Shown here in pieces: positions 43,953 through 52,309 of a stretch of 64,000 nt of DNA. This DNA comes from Alicyclobacillus sp. (lineage in GTDB: Bacteria > Bacillota > Bacilli > Alicyclobacillales > Alicyclobacillaceae). Within the stretch, counting starts at the first letter, position 1. The number at the start of each line of letters is the position of its first letter. Position numbers and translations under genes: made by a program. Under the pieces are notes generated by a model, which saw only the letters and a list, made by a program, of their open reading frames with translations, had not been told where the DNA came from and ran no database searches. The stretch spans positions 1 through 64,000 of the forward strand of contig JAIMAY010000007.1 in NCBI GenBank assembly GCA_023511725.1. The letters are read 5' to 3'.

Positions 43953-44978
43953 TCACTCGGCCGCGTCCTGTGCCGGCGCCTGCGGCAGGTCCTGGCGACC
44001 GTCCTGTCGATGTGCGGCGGCCTCCTGCCAGTACCGAACGCCGCCTCGCAGCACCGACGTCACTTCACCGCGGCTCTCCATCAGGTCGAGGTGCCCTTGA
44101 ACCTCTGACAAGCCCAGGAACACCGCGCCATCTGCCAACCTCGGGAAGAGCTGGCGGCTGATCTCATACACCGTCTGCGCACCGGCGCGCAGCGCATCGC
44201 GGATCTGCTGGCAGCGTGCCTCTTGCTCGGCGAGACGCCGATCAATGAGCGCACGGTGATCCTGAAACGACGCACCATGGCCCGGATGAACCACCGTCCA
44301 CGGCAGCTCACGCGTGCGCCGCATCGACTCGCGATACTCGAGCAGCGGCCGTGGTCGCGGTGCCCTGGCACGGACCGGCGGTTCCACAAAAGCGTTGGCG
44401 GAGATGTCCGGCAACAGGTGGTCCCCCACCAGCGCTTCGCCGGACGCCGCGTCCCACAGGCAGATGTCGGTTCGGCTGTGACCCGGCGTGTACAGTACCT
44501 GCCACTCGCGGCCGCCGGCCAGGATCCTGTCGCCGTCGCGGAGATAGTTCACATCGCGCCATCCCCACGGCCGAAATGGCCGATCCCGGTGCCACACCGT
44601 CCCAGCCCCGGCCTCGATGGCGAACGCGCGGTAAAACGCCTCCATCCTCTCCCACTCGCGGGGGTCATCGGACAGCACCGAGCGCGCCGCTTCCGACACC
44701 CAAACGCGGGCGTTCGTCCGCTTTTGCAGCTCCGCCACACCGCCGGAGTGATCCGTGTGCATATGCGTCACCACAATCTGCTCGATGTCCGCGATGGACA
44801 GCCCCAGATCCGCCAACCCCGCTTCCAACTGCGCCACCGACTCAGGCCGGCGCAAACCGGCGTCAATCAGTGTCACCGGTGGCTCCGGCAAGACGTAAAC
44901 GTTTACACTGCCCTCCGGATACGGTGTCCGGATGCGGATTTGCGCTGTCGGCGTGATGTGCGGCCTCCCCTCCAGCAA
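43953..44978 (-). CDS. MBL-fold metallo-hydrolase
   Basis: A metallo-beta-lactamase-fold hydrolase of ~334-341 residues. It has THMHTDHSGG (HxHxDH), TPGHSRTD, GDHLLPD and VVHPGHG, the complete two-metal site, followed by a ~110-residue winged-helix-like C-terminus. Such proteins include thioesterases and lactonases. The start is unclear: TTG at 44978 has no ribosome site, while a perfect GGAGGGGAGG (44964-44973) lies 6 nt before an in-frame ATC at 44957. It heads the eight-gene catabolic operon and carries a cre-like palindrome in its 5' codons. Confidence 0.88.
   Translation of the reverse strand: MLEGRPHITPTAQIRIRTPYPEGSVNVYVLPEPPVTLIDAGLRRPESVAQLEAGLADLGLSIADIEQIVVTHMHTDHSGGVAELQKRTNARVWVSEAARSVLSDDPREWERMEAFYRAFAIEAGAGTVWHRDRPFRPWGWRDVNYLRDGDRILAGGREWQVLYTPGHSRTDICLWDAASGEALVGDHLLPDISANAFVEPPVRARAPRPRPLLEYRESMRRTRELPWTVVHPGHGASFQDHRALIDRRLAEQEARCQQIRDALRAGAQTVYEISRQLFPRLADGAVFLGLSEVQGHLDLMESRGEVTSVLRGGVRYWQEAAAHRQDGRQDLPQAPAQDAAE
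44894..44907. promoter_or_regulatory. cre-like box within the 5' end of the MBL-fold gene
   Basis: Minus-strand TGTAAACGTTTACG contains the perfect palindrome GTAAACGTTTAC and fits the CcpA cre consensus except for the last base. Intragenic cre sites near the 5' end commonly act as road-blocks, so glucose repression of the operon is plausible. Confidence 0.55.
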
Positions 44979-45002
44979 AAACTTTGGCGTTTTAATATTT
45001 AG

Positions 45003-45031
45003 ATACTAGCATACCGGCACGTCCATGACCA
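45003..45031 (-). promoter_or_regulatory. Weak candidate promoter of the MBL-fold operon
   Basis: TGGTCA (45026-45031), 17 bp, TAGTAT (45003-45008) on the minus strand, four matches in each box. Operator copy C lies 7 bp further upstream. An activator-dependent promoter would look like this. Confidence 0.35.
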
Positions 45032-45037
45032 GCGTTT

Positions 45038-45053
45038 GTCTCACTTGTGAAAC
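45038..45053. promoter_or_regulatory. Operator copy C of the shared 16-bp palindrome
   Basis: GTCTCACTTGTGAAAC matches GTTTCACATGTGAAAC at 14 of 16 positions; symmetry extends to a 22-bp repeat (45035-45056) with one mismatched pair. It lies upstream of the MBL-fold operon. Confidence 0.65.
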
Positions 45054-45130
45054 AAAATTTTTTTCTTGAACCGAAAGGCATGCGCCTCTCCAGGGAGGTC
45101 CATCCGCGGTAGCCGGCGACGACGTCTCCC

Positions 45131-45173
45131 CAAACAAAAGGGGTGGCGCAGGCCCACACGCCCGCCCCACCCC
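45131..45173 (-). terminator. Intrinsic terminator of nadCBA
   Basis: GGGGTGG (45140-45146) pairs with CCACCCC (45167-45173). On the minus strand the stem is followed by TTTTGTTTG (45131-45139). It lies ~22 nt beyond the nadA stop. Confidence 0.75.
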
Positions 45174-45195
45174 GGACAGGGAATGGGATGAATCC

Positions 45196-46152
45196 TCAAC
45201 CGATCTGGATCATGCGCTCAATCGCCACACGCGCCCGCGCCGCAATCTCCTCCGGCACCTGGATCACGTGACGCCCGTCGCGCAAAGCCTCGTACACCTT
45301 CTCCAAGGTGATGCGCTTCATGAAGGGACACACCGCATCCGGATTGGCGGGAATGAAGCGTTTGTCCGGGTGCCGCCGCTGCATCTGATGCAGAATCCCC
45401 GTCTCCGTGGCAACGACAAACTCCTTCGCCGGCGATTCATCCGCGTGTTTGAGCATCCCGCCCGTCGAGAGGATCCGCGTACGCTCCTGCGGCAGCATCC
45501 CTTCCGCTGCCAGGTACAGATTGGACGTGGAGCAGCCGCACTCCGGGTGTACCAGCAGTTCCGCGTCGGGGTGGCTGCGCAAAACGGACTGGACGTCGGT
45601 CGGCCGGATACCCGCGTGGACATGACACTCCCCCATCCAGATGTGCATGCGCCGCCCCGTCACCCGCTGCACATAGGAGCCCAGAAACATGTCCGGCAAA
45701 AACAAAATCTCTCGGTCCTCAGGGATGGACGCCACGACCTCCACCGCGTTGGACGAGGTGCAGCAGTAATCACTCTCCGCCTTGACCTCCGCCGAGGTAT
45801 TGACGTAGGCCACCACCACCGCGCCGGGGTGCTCGGCCTTCCACGCGCGGAGCTGCTCCGCCGTGATGCTGTCCGCCAGCGAACACCCCGCCTCGAGGTC
45901 CGGGAGCAGCACGGTCTTGCCGGGATTCAGCAGCGCGGCCGTCTCGGCCATGAAGTGCACGCCGCAGAACACAATCACCTGTGCGTCCGTGCGCGCCGCC
46001 GCCCGCGCGAGGGCCAGCGAATCGCCGAGCACGTCGGCCACATCCTGCACCTCTGGACGCTGATAGTTATGCGCCAGGATGACCGCGTTACGCTCCCGCT
46101 TCAGTTCCATGATCCGTTCGGTGAGTTCCATCACCGACGCCGGTACCGCCAT
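45196..46152 (-). CDS. nadA: Quinolinate synthase
   Basis: A 318-residue [4Fe-4S] enzyme condensing iminoaspartate with dihydroxyacetone phosphate to quinolinate. The cluster ligands are Cys90 (LEAGCSLAD), Cys176 (GECHVHAGI) and Cys275 (DAVCPFMKR). [16 protein letters not shown] at the N-terminus and [18 protein letters not shown] complete the signature. ATG at 46152 follows GAAGGAGGG. It is the last gene of nadC-nadB-nadA and ends before a good terminator. Confidence 0.97.
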   Translation of the reverse strand: MAVPASVMELTERIMELKRERNAVILAHNYQRPEVQDVADVLGDSLALARAAARTDAQVIVFCGVHFMAETAALLNPGKTVLLPDLEAGCSLADSITAEQLRAWKAEHPGAVVVAYVNTSAEVKAESDYCCTSSNAVEVVASIPEDREILFLPDMFLGSYVQRVTGRRMHIWMGECHVHAGIRPTDVQSVLRSHPDAELLVHPECGCSTSNLYLAAEGMLPQERTRILSTGGMLKHADESPAKEFVVATETGILHQMQRRHPDKRFIPANPDAVCPFMKRITLEKVYEALRDGRHVIQVPEEIAARARVAIERMIQIG

Positions 46153-46185
46153 CGATATTCCCTCCTTCGGGGCCCGTGCCCCTTC

Positions 46186-47781
46186 TCATGCCCTTGTCGC
46201 CACCTGAAACCGAGGCCGAGCCGCCACCGGCACAAAACTGGCGTCCGCGCCCGGCCATACCTCCGTCGCCATCCCGTCCAGCGCCGCGTCCCGCTGCGGT
46301 GCGTCCGCTCGCCAATGGGCGCCGCGGCTCTCGCGGCGCGCCAGCGCACAGCGGATGATCAGCAGCGCCACGTCGATCTCGCCCGCACCCGGAAACTTCT
46401 CCGCCCACGCCTCCAGCTGGGCCTCGGCCGCCTTCAGCCGATCCGCCTCGCGCACGACCCCCGCGCTCTCCCACAGCAGGCTGCCCAGCGCGCGCCGCAC
46501 CTCCGCTGGTAGCGGCTGCAGCGAGCGGTCCTGCGCCTGTGCAATGTCGGCCGCGCCAGGGCCGGACACGGGGTCCAGCGCGGCGGCCGCCATGGCGGCG
46601 CGACGCGCACCGACCACGCATTCCAGCAGCGAGTTACTGGCGAGGCGGTTGCCGCCGTGCACGCCCGTGCACGCCGTCTCACCAATGGCCAGCAGGTGGG
46701 GGATGGCCGTTTGACCGGACAGATCCGCCGCCACACCGCCCATGACGAAGTGCGCCGCGGGCGCCACCGGCAGCGGCTGACGCGCAGGGTCCAGACCCGC
46801 CTGCTTCAGCTGCGCCCAGATACTCGGGAAGCGCCGCGCAAAGTCGCGAACCTCTCGCGCATCCAGAAACACCTGATGCCCCTGTTGCCACGCCGCGTAC
46901 ACCGCGCGAGCGACCACATCGCGCGGCGCCAACTCGCCCAACGGATGAGGGATGGGCAGCCGCAGGCCGTGTTCATCGATGAGCACGGCACCCGCGCCGC
47001 GCACCGCTTCCGAGATGAGGAACATGGTTCCGTCCGGCCGCAGCCACACCGTGGGGTGAAACTGGACAAACTCCATGTTTCGCACCGGCGCGCCGGCCCG
47101 CCACGCGAGCGCTATCCCGTCCCCGGTGGCCCCCGGCGGATTCGTGGTCCGCGCGTACAATGCGCCGGCGCCCCCGCACGCGACGATTACGGCCCGGCGC
47201 GCCCGCACCACCAGCGCCTCGCTCGCCGCGGTGGTGAAGTCCGCCGTGACGCGGACGGCGTACACGCCACAGCCGTCACCGTGGTCATTCACCAGCAGCG
47301 CCCCCGCCCGGTACGGGAGTAAAACCCTGATCTCCGGCGCCCTCTGCACGCGCTCCCACAGTGCGCGGACCACGGCGCGGCCGCTGGCGTCGCCCTCCGC
47401 GTGGACGATGCGCGGCCGGCTGTGCGCCGCTTCCAGGCCGAGCCTGGGGCGACCCGACGAGTCGTGATCGAAATGGACACCGTGAGCCCCGAGCCAACGG
47501 ATGGCGTCGGGTGCGTCCGCCACCAACGCCGCCACGGCCGCTTCATCGCACAGGCCCGCACCCGCGGCCTCGGTGTCGGCCGCGTGCAGCGCGGGCGCGT
47601 CATCCTCACCGATGGCCGCCGCGATGCCGCCCTGCGCATGCGCGGAATTGCTGGCTTCGGGCGGAGCCTTGGCAATCAGCGCCACGCGACCCGCCCCCGC
47701 GAGTTCCAACGCCGCCACGAGCCCCGCCAACCCGGCCCCGACGACCACGTAATCGAACGCCAGCCCCGCATCTCCCCTCAT
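46186..47781 (-). CDS. nadB: L-aspartate oxidase
   Basis: A 531-residue FAD enzyme oxidising aspartate to iminoaspartate for NadA. It has the FAD fingerprint VVVGAGLAGLVAALELA, SNSAHAQGGIAAAIG, ATGG-like CGGAGALYARTTNPPGATGDG, QFHPT, and AAHFVMGGVAADLSGQTAIP with the active-site His/Arg region, then GETACTGVHGGNRLASNSLLE. ATG at 47781 overlaps the nadC stop by 4 nt. The C-terminal helical domain is present. Confidence 0.96.
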   Translation of the reverse strand: MRGDAGLAFDYVVVGAGLAGLVAALELAGAGRVALIAKAPPEASNSAHAQGGIAAAIGEDDAPALHAADTEAAGAGLCDEAAVAALVADAPDAIRWLGAHGVHFDHDSSGRPRLGLEAAHSRPRIVHAEGDASGRAVVRALWERVQRAPEIRVLLPYRAGALLVNDHGDGCGVYAVRVTADFTTAASEALVVRARRAVIVACGGAGALYARTTNPPGATGDGIALAWRAGAPVRNMEFVQFHPTVWLRPDGTMFLISEAVRGAGAVLIDEHGLRLPIPHPLGELAPRDVVARAVYAAWQQGHQVFLDAREVRDFARRFPSIWAQLKQAGLDPARQPLPVAPAAHFVMGGVAADLSGQTAIPHLLAIGETACTGVHGGNRLASNSLLECVVGARRAAMAAAALDPVSGPGAADIAQAQDRSLQPLPAEVRRALGSLLWESAGVVREADRLKAAEAQLEAWAEKFPGAGEIDVALLIIRCALARRESRGAHWRADAPQRDAALDGMATEVWPGADASFVPVAARPRFQVATRA

Positions 47782-48623
47782 GGCGCGACCTCCTCCACAT
47801 CGAGGCCGACGTCCACGCTTACGGCGCTGTGCGTGAGCGCCCCCATGGAGATGTAGTCGACGCCTGTCTCAGCGATGGCGCGCAGCCGCTCCAGCGTGAC
47901 ACCCCCCGACGCCTCCAGCGGTACGCGCCCTGCGGTTCGCTCGACAGCAGCCGCCATGGCAGGGAGGGACATGTTGTCGAGCAGGATCATGTCCGCACCT
48001 GCGGCGAGCGCTTCGTCCAGCTGCGCCAACGTCTCCACCTCCACCTCAATGCGGTACGCCGGACCCACCGCCGCGCGCGCCCGCTCAACGGCCTGGGCGA
48101 CACCCCCGCAGATGGCGATGTGGTTGTCCTTGATCAGCACGAGATGGTCCAATCCGTACCGATGGTTGAGGCCACCCCCCACGCGCACGGCGTACTTCTC
48201 AAGCCAGCGCCAACCGGGCGTGGTTTTGCGGGTGTCGAGCAGACGGGCGCGCGTCCCTGCCAGTTCCGCCACCGCGCGCCGGGTGAGCGTTGCAACGCCC
48301 GTGAGCCGGGCCAGTACGTTCAGCGCCGTACGTTCTGCGCTCAGCACAGCGCGCGCCGGACCCTCCACGCGCATGACGGCGCTGGGGCCGTCCACATCGG
48401 CGCCCTCCTGCACCAACCGCTGGCATTCCACTTCGCGGTCCATCATGCGGAAGACAGCCTCCGCCATCGGGAGGCCGCAGACGCGAGCCGCCTCCTTCAC
48501 CCGGACCACGGCCGCCGCCCGCAGGTGCGGTGGGATGACGGCCTCGCTGGTGATATCGCCACGGCCGACGTCCTCCTCCAGTGCCCATTGCAACAACCGG
48601 TCGACCGCCGCCGGCCACATCAT
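47778..48623 (-). CDS. nadC: Nicotinate-nucleotide pyrophosphorylase (carboxylating)
   Basis: A 281-residue quinolinate phosphoribosyltransferase: ALEEDVGRGDITSEAV, LNVLARLTGVATLTRRAV, DTRKTTPGWRWLEKYAVRVGG, HRYGLDHLVLIKDNHIA and EASGGVTLERLRAIAETGVD. ATG at 48623 lies 9 nt after AGGAG, preferred over 48632. It is first in the order nadC-nadB-nadA, with a promoter and palindrome immediately upstream. Confidence 0.96.
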   Translation of the reverse strand: MMWPAAVDRLLQWALEEDVGRGDITSEAVIPPHLRAAAVVRVKEAARVCGLPMAEAVFRMMDREVECQRLVQEGADVDGPSAVMRVEGPARAVLSAERTALNVLARLTGVATLTRRAVAELAGTRARLLDTRKTTPGWRWLEKYAVRVGGGLNHRYGLDHLVLIKDNHIAICGGVAQAVERARAAVGPAYRIEVEVETLAQLDEALAAGADMILLDNMSLPAMAAAVERTAGRVPLEASGGVTLERLRAIAETGVDYISMGALTHSAVSVDVGLDVEEVAP

Positions 48624-48643
48624 CGACATCATCTCCTGACTGC

Positions 48644-48653
48644 TGTATATACA
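48644..48653. promoter_or_regulatory. Palindrome in the nadC leader, candidate NAD-repressor site
   Basis: TGTATATACA is a perfect 10-bp palindrome about 15-25 nt downstream of the predicted nad start. In Bacillus the NiaR/YrxA repressor binds near nadB; linking it to this box is inference. Confidence 0.35.
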
Positions 48654-48669
48654 CCTGATTCTACTACCG

Positions 48670-48698
48670 ATTCTGCCCGGAAGCTATGGTGGAGGCAA
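48670..48698 (-). promoter_or_regulatory. Promoter of nadCBA
   Basis: Minus-strand TTGCCT (48693-48698), 17-bp spacer, CAGAAT (48670-48675). It gives a ~40-nt leader before nadC that contains the TGTATATACA palindrome. Confidence 0.55.
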
Positions 48699-48737
48699 GA
48701 GGGAATGGACGGCACAAGGGGCGTGGGATGAATGGGC

Positions 48738-48743
48738 TATAAT
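48738..48743 (+). promoter_or_regulatory. -10 box of tcdA
   Basis: A perfect TATAAT, 41 bp upstream of the tcdA ATG. No good -35 is visible at the right distance. Confidence 0.5.
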
Positions 48744-48783
48744 GAGAAACGTGTGAGCACGACGGTTGGAGGTTCTCGGACGG

Positions 48784-49548
48784 ATGCTGACCCAATTCTC
48801 TCGTACGGAACTCGTGTTTGGCCCCGAGGCCATCCGCCGGCTAGGGCAGTCGACGGTGGCGGTGCTGGGTGCGGGCGGTGTCGGATCCTACGCCATGGAA
48901 GCGCTGGCGCGCATGGGTGTGGGCACGCTGGTGCTGATCGACAAGGATGTCGTGGATGTGACCAACATCAACCGGCAGATTCCCGCGCTGCACAGCACCA
49001 TCGGCCGGCCGAAGGTGGAGGTGATGCGCGAGCGCATCCTCCAGATCAACCCGGACTGCGACGTTCGGGCGATGCAGATGTTCTTTTTGGAGGAGACCAA
49101 GGAGGCGCTGTTTGAGGAAAAACCGGATTACGTGATCGACGCGATGGATACCGTGACGGCCAAAATCCTGCTGATCCGCGAGTGTGTGACGCGCGGGATC
49201 CCCATCGTGTCGAGCATGGCGGCGGCCAACAAGATTGACCCCACGCGCTTTCGCGTCATGGATCTGAGCGAGACGCGCATGGATCCCATCGCCAAGGTGC
49301 TGCGCCGCGAACTCCGCAAGTACGGCATCACGCGCGGCGTAAAGACGGTGTGCTCCACCGAGCGGCCTCGCCGGCCGTTGGAGGCGGTGCGTCAGACCAT
49401 TGTCGATCCGGAGGTGGAAGCCACCTCCCGCGTTCGCAAGGCCAAGATGCCGCCGGGGAGCACGCCGTACGTGCCCCCGGTGGTCGGCATGATCCTGGCG
49501 AGCGTCGCCATCCATGACCTCCTGGGCGTCAACTGGCAAGGCGAGTAA
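48784..49548 (+). CDS. tcdA: tRNA threonylcarbamoyladenosine dehydratase
   Basis: A 254-residue ThiF/E1-like ATPase that cyclises t6A37 of ANN-decoding tRNAs. ATP site VAVLGAGGVGSYAMEALARMG, then DKDVVDVTNINRQIPAL, DAMDTVTAKILLI, and the C-terminal KTVCSTERPRRP and SVAIHDLL. ATG at 48784 follows GGAGGT; a TTG 18 nt upstream is rejected as it overlaps this ribosome site. Length equals the Bacillus YrvM family. Monocistronic, with a perfect hairpin terminator. Confidence 0.95.
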   Translation: MLTQFSRTELVFGPEAIRRLGQSTVAVLGAGGVGSYAMEALARMGVGTLVLIDKDVVDVTNINRQIPALHSTIGRPKVEVMRERILQINPDCDVRAMQMFFLEETKEALFEEKPDYVIDAMDTVTAKILLIRECVTRGIPIVSSMAAANKIDPTRFRVMDLSETRMDPIAKVLRRELRKYGITRGVKTVCSTERPRRPLEAVRQTIVDPEVEATSRVRKAKMPPGSTPYVPPVVGMILASVAIHDLLGVNWQGE

Positions 49549-49574
49549 GCGTCAGACCCGCGCCGCGAGAAAGT

Positions 49575-49608
49575 CGAAACGCCAGCCTGCATCCAGGCTG
49601 GCGTTTCG
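49575..49608. terminator. Perfect bidirectional hairpin between tcdA and ymfH
   Basis: CGAAACGCCAGCCTG and its exact complement (15 bp) flank a CATC loop. It ends two convergent genes. The A3/T3 inside the stem ends give only short U tracts. Confidence 0.8.
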
Positions 49609-49610
49609 CG

Positions 49611-50891
49611 TCATGTCGGCCACACGATGGACACCGCGCGGCGCTCCGACGCCAGGTGCTCGCGCAGGCGCGCGTTCGCTTCCTCCAGCGTGATCGACTC
49701 CAGTGCTGTGACGGTGTCGAGCAGATCCGCGCCCTTGAACGCGTAGCTGAGGATGCCGCGCCCAATGAACGGGGCGCTGTCGAGGGAAGTGATGAAGCGC
49801 CCGACGGCCTTGCGACGGCAGCGTTCGAACGCTTCACCGTCGAGGCCGCGCTCGCACGCTGTCGTCACCACGGCCTCCAGCTCCTGCTCCCAGCGCGCCG
49901 GATCTGGGATGGTCCCGCCGATCACGGTGTGCCCGTAGCCGGGCGTCACCTCGTACTCCCAAGAGAAGTGTTCATCCATCAACCCTTCATCGATCCACCG
50001 TTGATACGCCTCGCTGCTTCGCCCAAACAGGGTGTCGAGGATGACGCCCGTGAGCACCTCCTGGCGGAGCAGATCCGGTCCGGTCAGACCGGTACGGGCA
50101 TCCTTCCAGCCGACGAGAACGTACGGCTGGCTGAGCGCGAGCCGCACCTCCGCCCGGTCGCGCGCCACGGTGGGGGGTTCCGCTGGGTACTGGCGCTCGA
50201 CGTCGGGGGCGGGATCGAACGATTTCGCCGCCTGATTGGCGCGCACCACGTCCAACACCTGGTCGGCGTCGAAGCCCCCGACCACCACCAGCATCATCTG
50301 CGCGGGATGATAGAACGTGCCGTAGCACAGGTACAGGAGATCCGCCGTGATCTTCTGGATGCTCTCCACCGTCCCGGCGATCTCGATCCGCACCGGGTGC
50401 GCGTGGTACAGACTGCGCAACAACTCGAAGAAACCGCGCCGCTCCGGGCTGTCATCGTACATGCGGATCTCCTGCGCGATGATCCCCTTCTCCTTCTCCA
50501 CACTCTCCGGCGTGAAATACGGAGATTGCACAAAGTCGAGCAGCGTCTGCAGGTTCTCGGTCACCGCGTCGGTGCAGGAGAACAGATACGTGGTCTGGTC
50601 AAACGTCGTGAAGGCGTTCGCCGAGGCGCCGCGCCGCGCGAACTCTGAGAAGACGTCCCCCTCCGGAGACTCGAACATCTTGTGCTCCAGGAAATGCGCA
50701 ATGCCGTCCGGCACCACATGGAAGTCGCTCTCTCCGCGGCGGCGAAAGCTGTTGTCAATGGAGCCGTAGGGCGTGCCGAACGCCGCAAACACCTGCTGAA
50801 AACCCGGTTTGGGGACCAGGCACACGCGCAGCCCATTCGGCAGCTTCTCGAGGATCACGCGATGACCGAGCTTCTCCGCGGTATCAGCCAT
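49611..50891 (-). CDS. ymfH: M16-family zinc peptidase (YmfH-like)
   Basis: A 426-residue pitrilysin-type peptidase. The inverted zinc motif is complete: His66-x-x-Glu69-His70 in IAHFLEHKMFESPEGD, with the downstream acidic ligand region near EKEKGIIAQEIRMYDDSPERRG. ATG at 50891 follows GGAAGGGGG, and it overlaps the ymfF-like gene by 8 nt. A C-terminal M16 domain without a zinc site follows. The pair is probably an active/inactive heterodimer; the substrate is unknown. Confidence 0.9.
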   Translation of the reverse strand: MADTAEKLGHRVILEKLPNGLRVCLVPKPGFQQVFAAFGTPYGSIDNSFRRRGESDFHVVPDGIAHFLEHKMFESPEGDVFSEFARRGASANAFTTFDQTTYLFSCTDAVTENLQTLLDFVQSPYFTPESVEKEKGIIAQEIRMYDDSPERRGFFELLRSLYHAHPVRIEIAGTVESIQKITADLLYLCYGTFYHPAQMMLVVVGGFDADQVLDVVRANQAAKSFDPAPDVERQYPAEPPTVARDRAEVRLALSQPYVLVGWKDARTGLTGPDLLRQEVLTGVILDTLFGRSSEAYQRWIDEGLMDEHFSWEYEVTPGYGHTVIGGTIPDPARWEQELEAVVTTACERGLDGEAFERCRRKAVGRFITSLDSAPFIGRGILSYAFKGADLLDTVTALESITLEEANARLREHLASERRAVSIVWPT

Positions 50892-52179
50892 GACCTTGTC
50901 CCCCTTCCATAGCATCACCATGAAGGAAGTAGATGGTATCCACACGCATGGCTGCCGCGGCTGCCACCACCTCGTCGCGCGTGACCGCATCCAGCGCCTC
51001 TATCCAGTCCTCCGGCTCTTTGTCCACACCGGCGAGTTGTCCAGAGAAGTGCAGGTCCGCCAGCGACAGCGGCTGGTCCAGCGTCTGCAGATACTGATGA
51101 CGCAGCCCCTTGCGGGTGAACTCGAACTCATCGTCCGTGATCTCGCCCGCCTGCAGCGCGCGGATCTGCGCCTCGATGATCTCCAGCGCGCGATCCTTGT
51201 TGCGTGGGTCAATGCCGGTCTGCACATGGATCAGACCAGTCAGCGCATCCAGGCGGGCGGAGGCGTAATACGCGAGGCTATTCTTCTCGCGCACGTTGAT
51301 GAACAGTTTGGAATGCGGGAAGCCGCCGAGAATGCCGGTCGCCATGAGCAGAGCGGGATAGGTGGGATCCGCCATACCGATCCCGGTTTTCAGCACCACG
51401 TTCAGCTTCCCCTGGTGGATGGGCTGCGTCTCCTCATGGCTACGCGCCTCGCCGGCGCGGACCGGTACGGGCTGAACCTGCCGGCGCGTCTCCGCGTTCA
51501 CCGCGCCTTGGGGCAGACCGGTGAACCAACGCTCCACCTCGCGTTCCGCGGCCTCCATCGGTCCAATCCAGTAGACGTGAATATCGGCGTCCTCAAACAG
51601 ACGGGTCTGTGCCTGCCACAACCCCTCCGGTGTGACGCTATCCAAGTCGTCTGTGAACCCGAGCCGCGGCAGTCCCTCCGGACAGCCTTCCAGGGCCAGG
51701 GCGGCACAGCGCTCGAACGCGTACGCCATCTTATCGTCGTACACACTCTCCAGCCGCCGCTCGTGCAGGGTCCGCTGACGATGCACATGTCCCGGCACAA
51801 ACGCGTTGCCCTCGTGGGCCGGCGACGTGAGCACCTCAAGCGCGAGTTCCGCCACCCGTTGCGCCAGCTGAGGCTCGCGGGTGTGGGCGGGATCGGGAAA
51901 TAGCGCGTACAATTCCGCGATGTGCTGATCCGCGCGTTTGCTGATGCCGCTGCGCAGCACCGTACCGTACAGCGCGTCCGCCCGCCGCATCAAGGCGGCG
52001 GCATCCGGATAGCGCGTGGTCCCTTCCAACCACAGATAGGGAAGGATGGCGGTCGCGGTCAGCCCATCGCGCTGCAGGGTGTGATGACACTTCACATGGA
52101 GGTAGCGCGTGTGAAACTGGGAGGTCGGCCAGATGTGCACATGGCGACGTCCGTCGTGCCAACTTTGGAATCGAGTCAT
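50884..52179 (-). CDS. ymfF: M16-family peptidase-like partner (YmfF-like), no zinc motif
   Basis: A 431-residue protein with the two-domain M16 fold, including the C-terminal NVREKNSLAYYASARLDALTG typical of the family. No HxxEH is present, and the corresponding N-terminal region is shortened, so it is non-catalytic. It precedes ymfH and overlaps it. ATG at 52179 follows AGAGGTGACGC. Such partners complete the closed chamber with the active subunit. Confidence 0.88.
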   Translation of the reverse strand: MTRFQSWHDGRRHVHIWPTSQFHTRYLHVKCHHTLQRDGLTATAILPYLWLEGTTRYPDAAALMRRADALYGTVLRSGISKRADQHIAELYALFPDPAHTREPQLAQRVAELALEVLTSPAHEGNAFVPGHVHRQRTLHERRLESVYDDKMAYAFERCAALALEGCPEGLPRLGFTDDLDSVTPEGLWQAQTRLFEDADIHVYWIGPMEAAEREVERWFTGLPQGAVNAETRRQVQPVPVRAGEARSHEETQPIHQGKLNVVLKTGIGMADPTYPALLMATGILGGFPHSKLFINVREKNSLAYYASARLDALTGLIHVQTGIDPRNKDRALEIIEAQIRALQAGEITDDEFEFTRKGLRHQYLQTLDQPLSLADLHFSGQLAGVDKEPEDWIEALDAVTRDEVVAAAAAMRVDTIYFLHGDAMEGGQGHG

Positions 52180-52309
52180 GCGTCACCTCTTCTCTTCGTT
52201 CGCCGGGGACTCGAGCGTCGGCTGACATCGGTTTCATTATGAACCAAACCGCGGGCACGATTGCACGTGCGCCGCGGTTTTGGGAACGTTTCGAGAATTT
52301 ATGCCAGAT

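Noticed and set aside
49575-49608. Repetitive extragenic palindrome family
   Set aside because: The 15-bp hairpin has no second copy in the window; it is a terminator between convergent genes.
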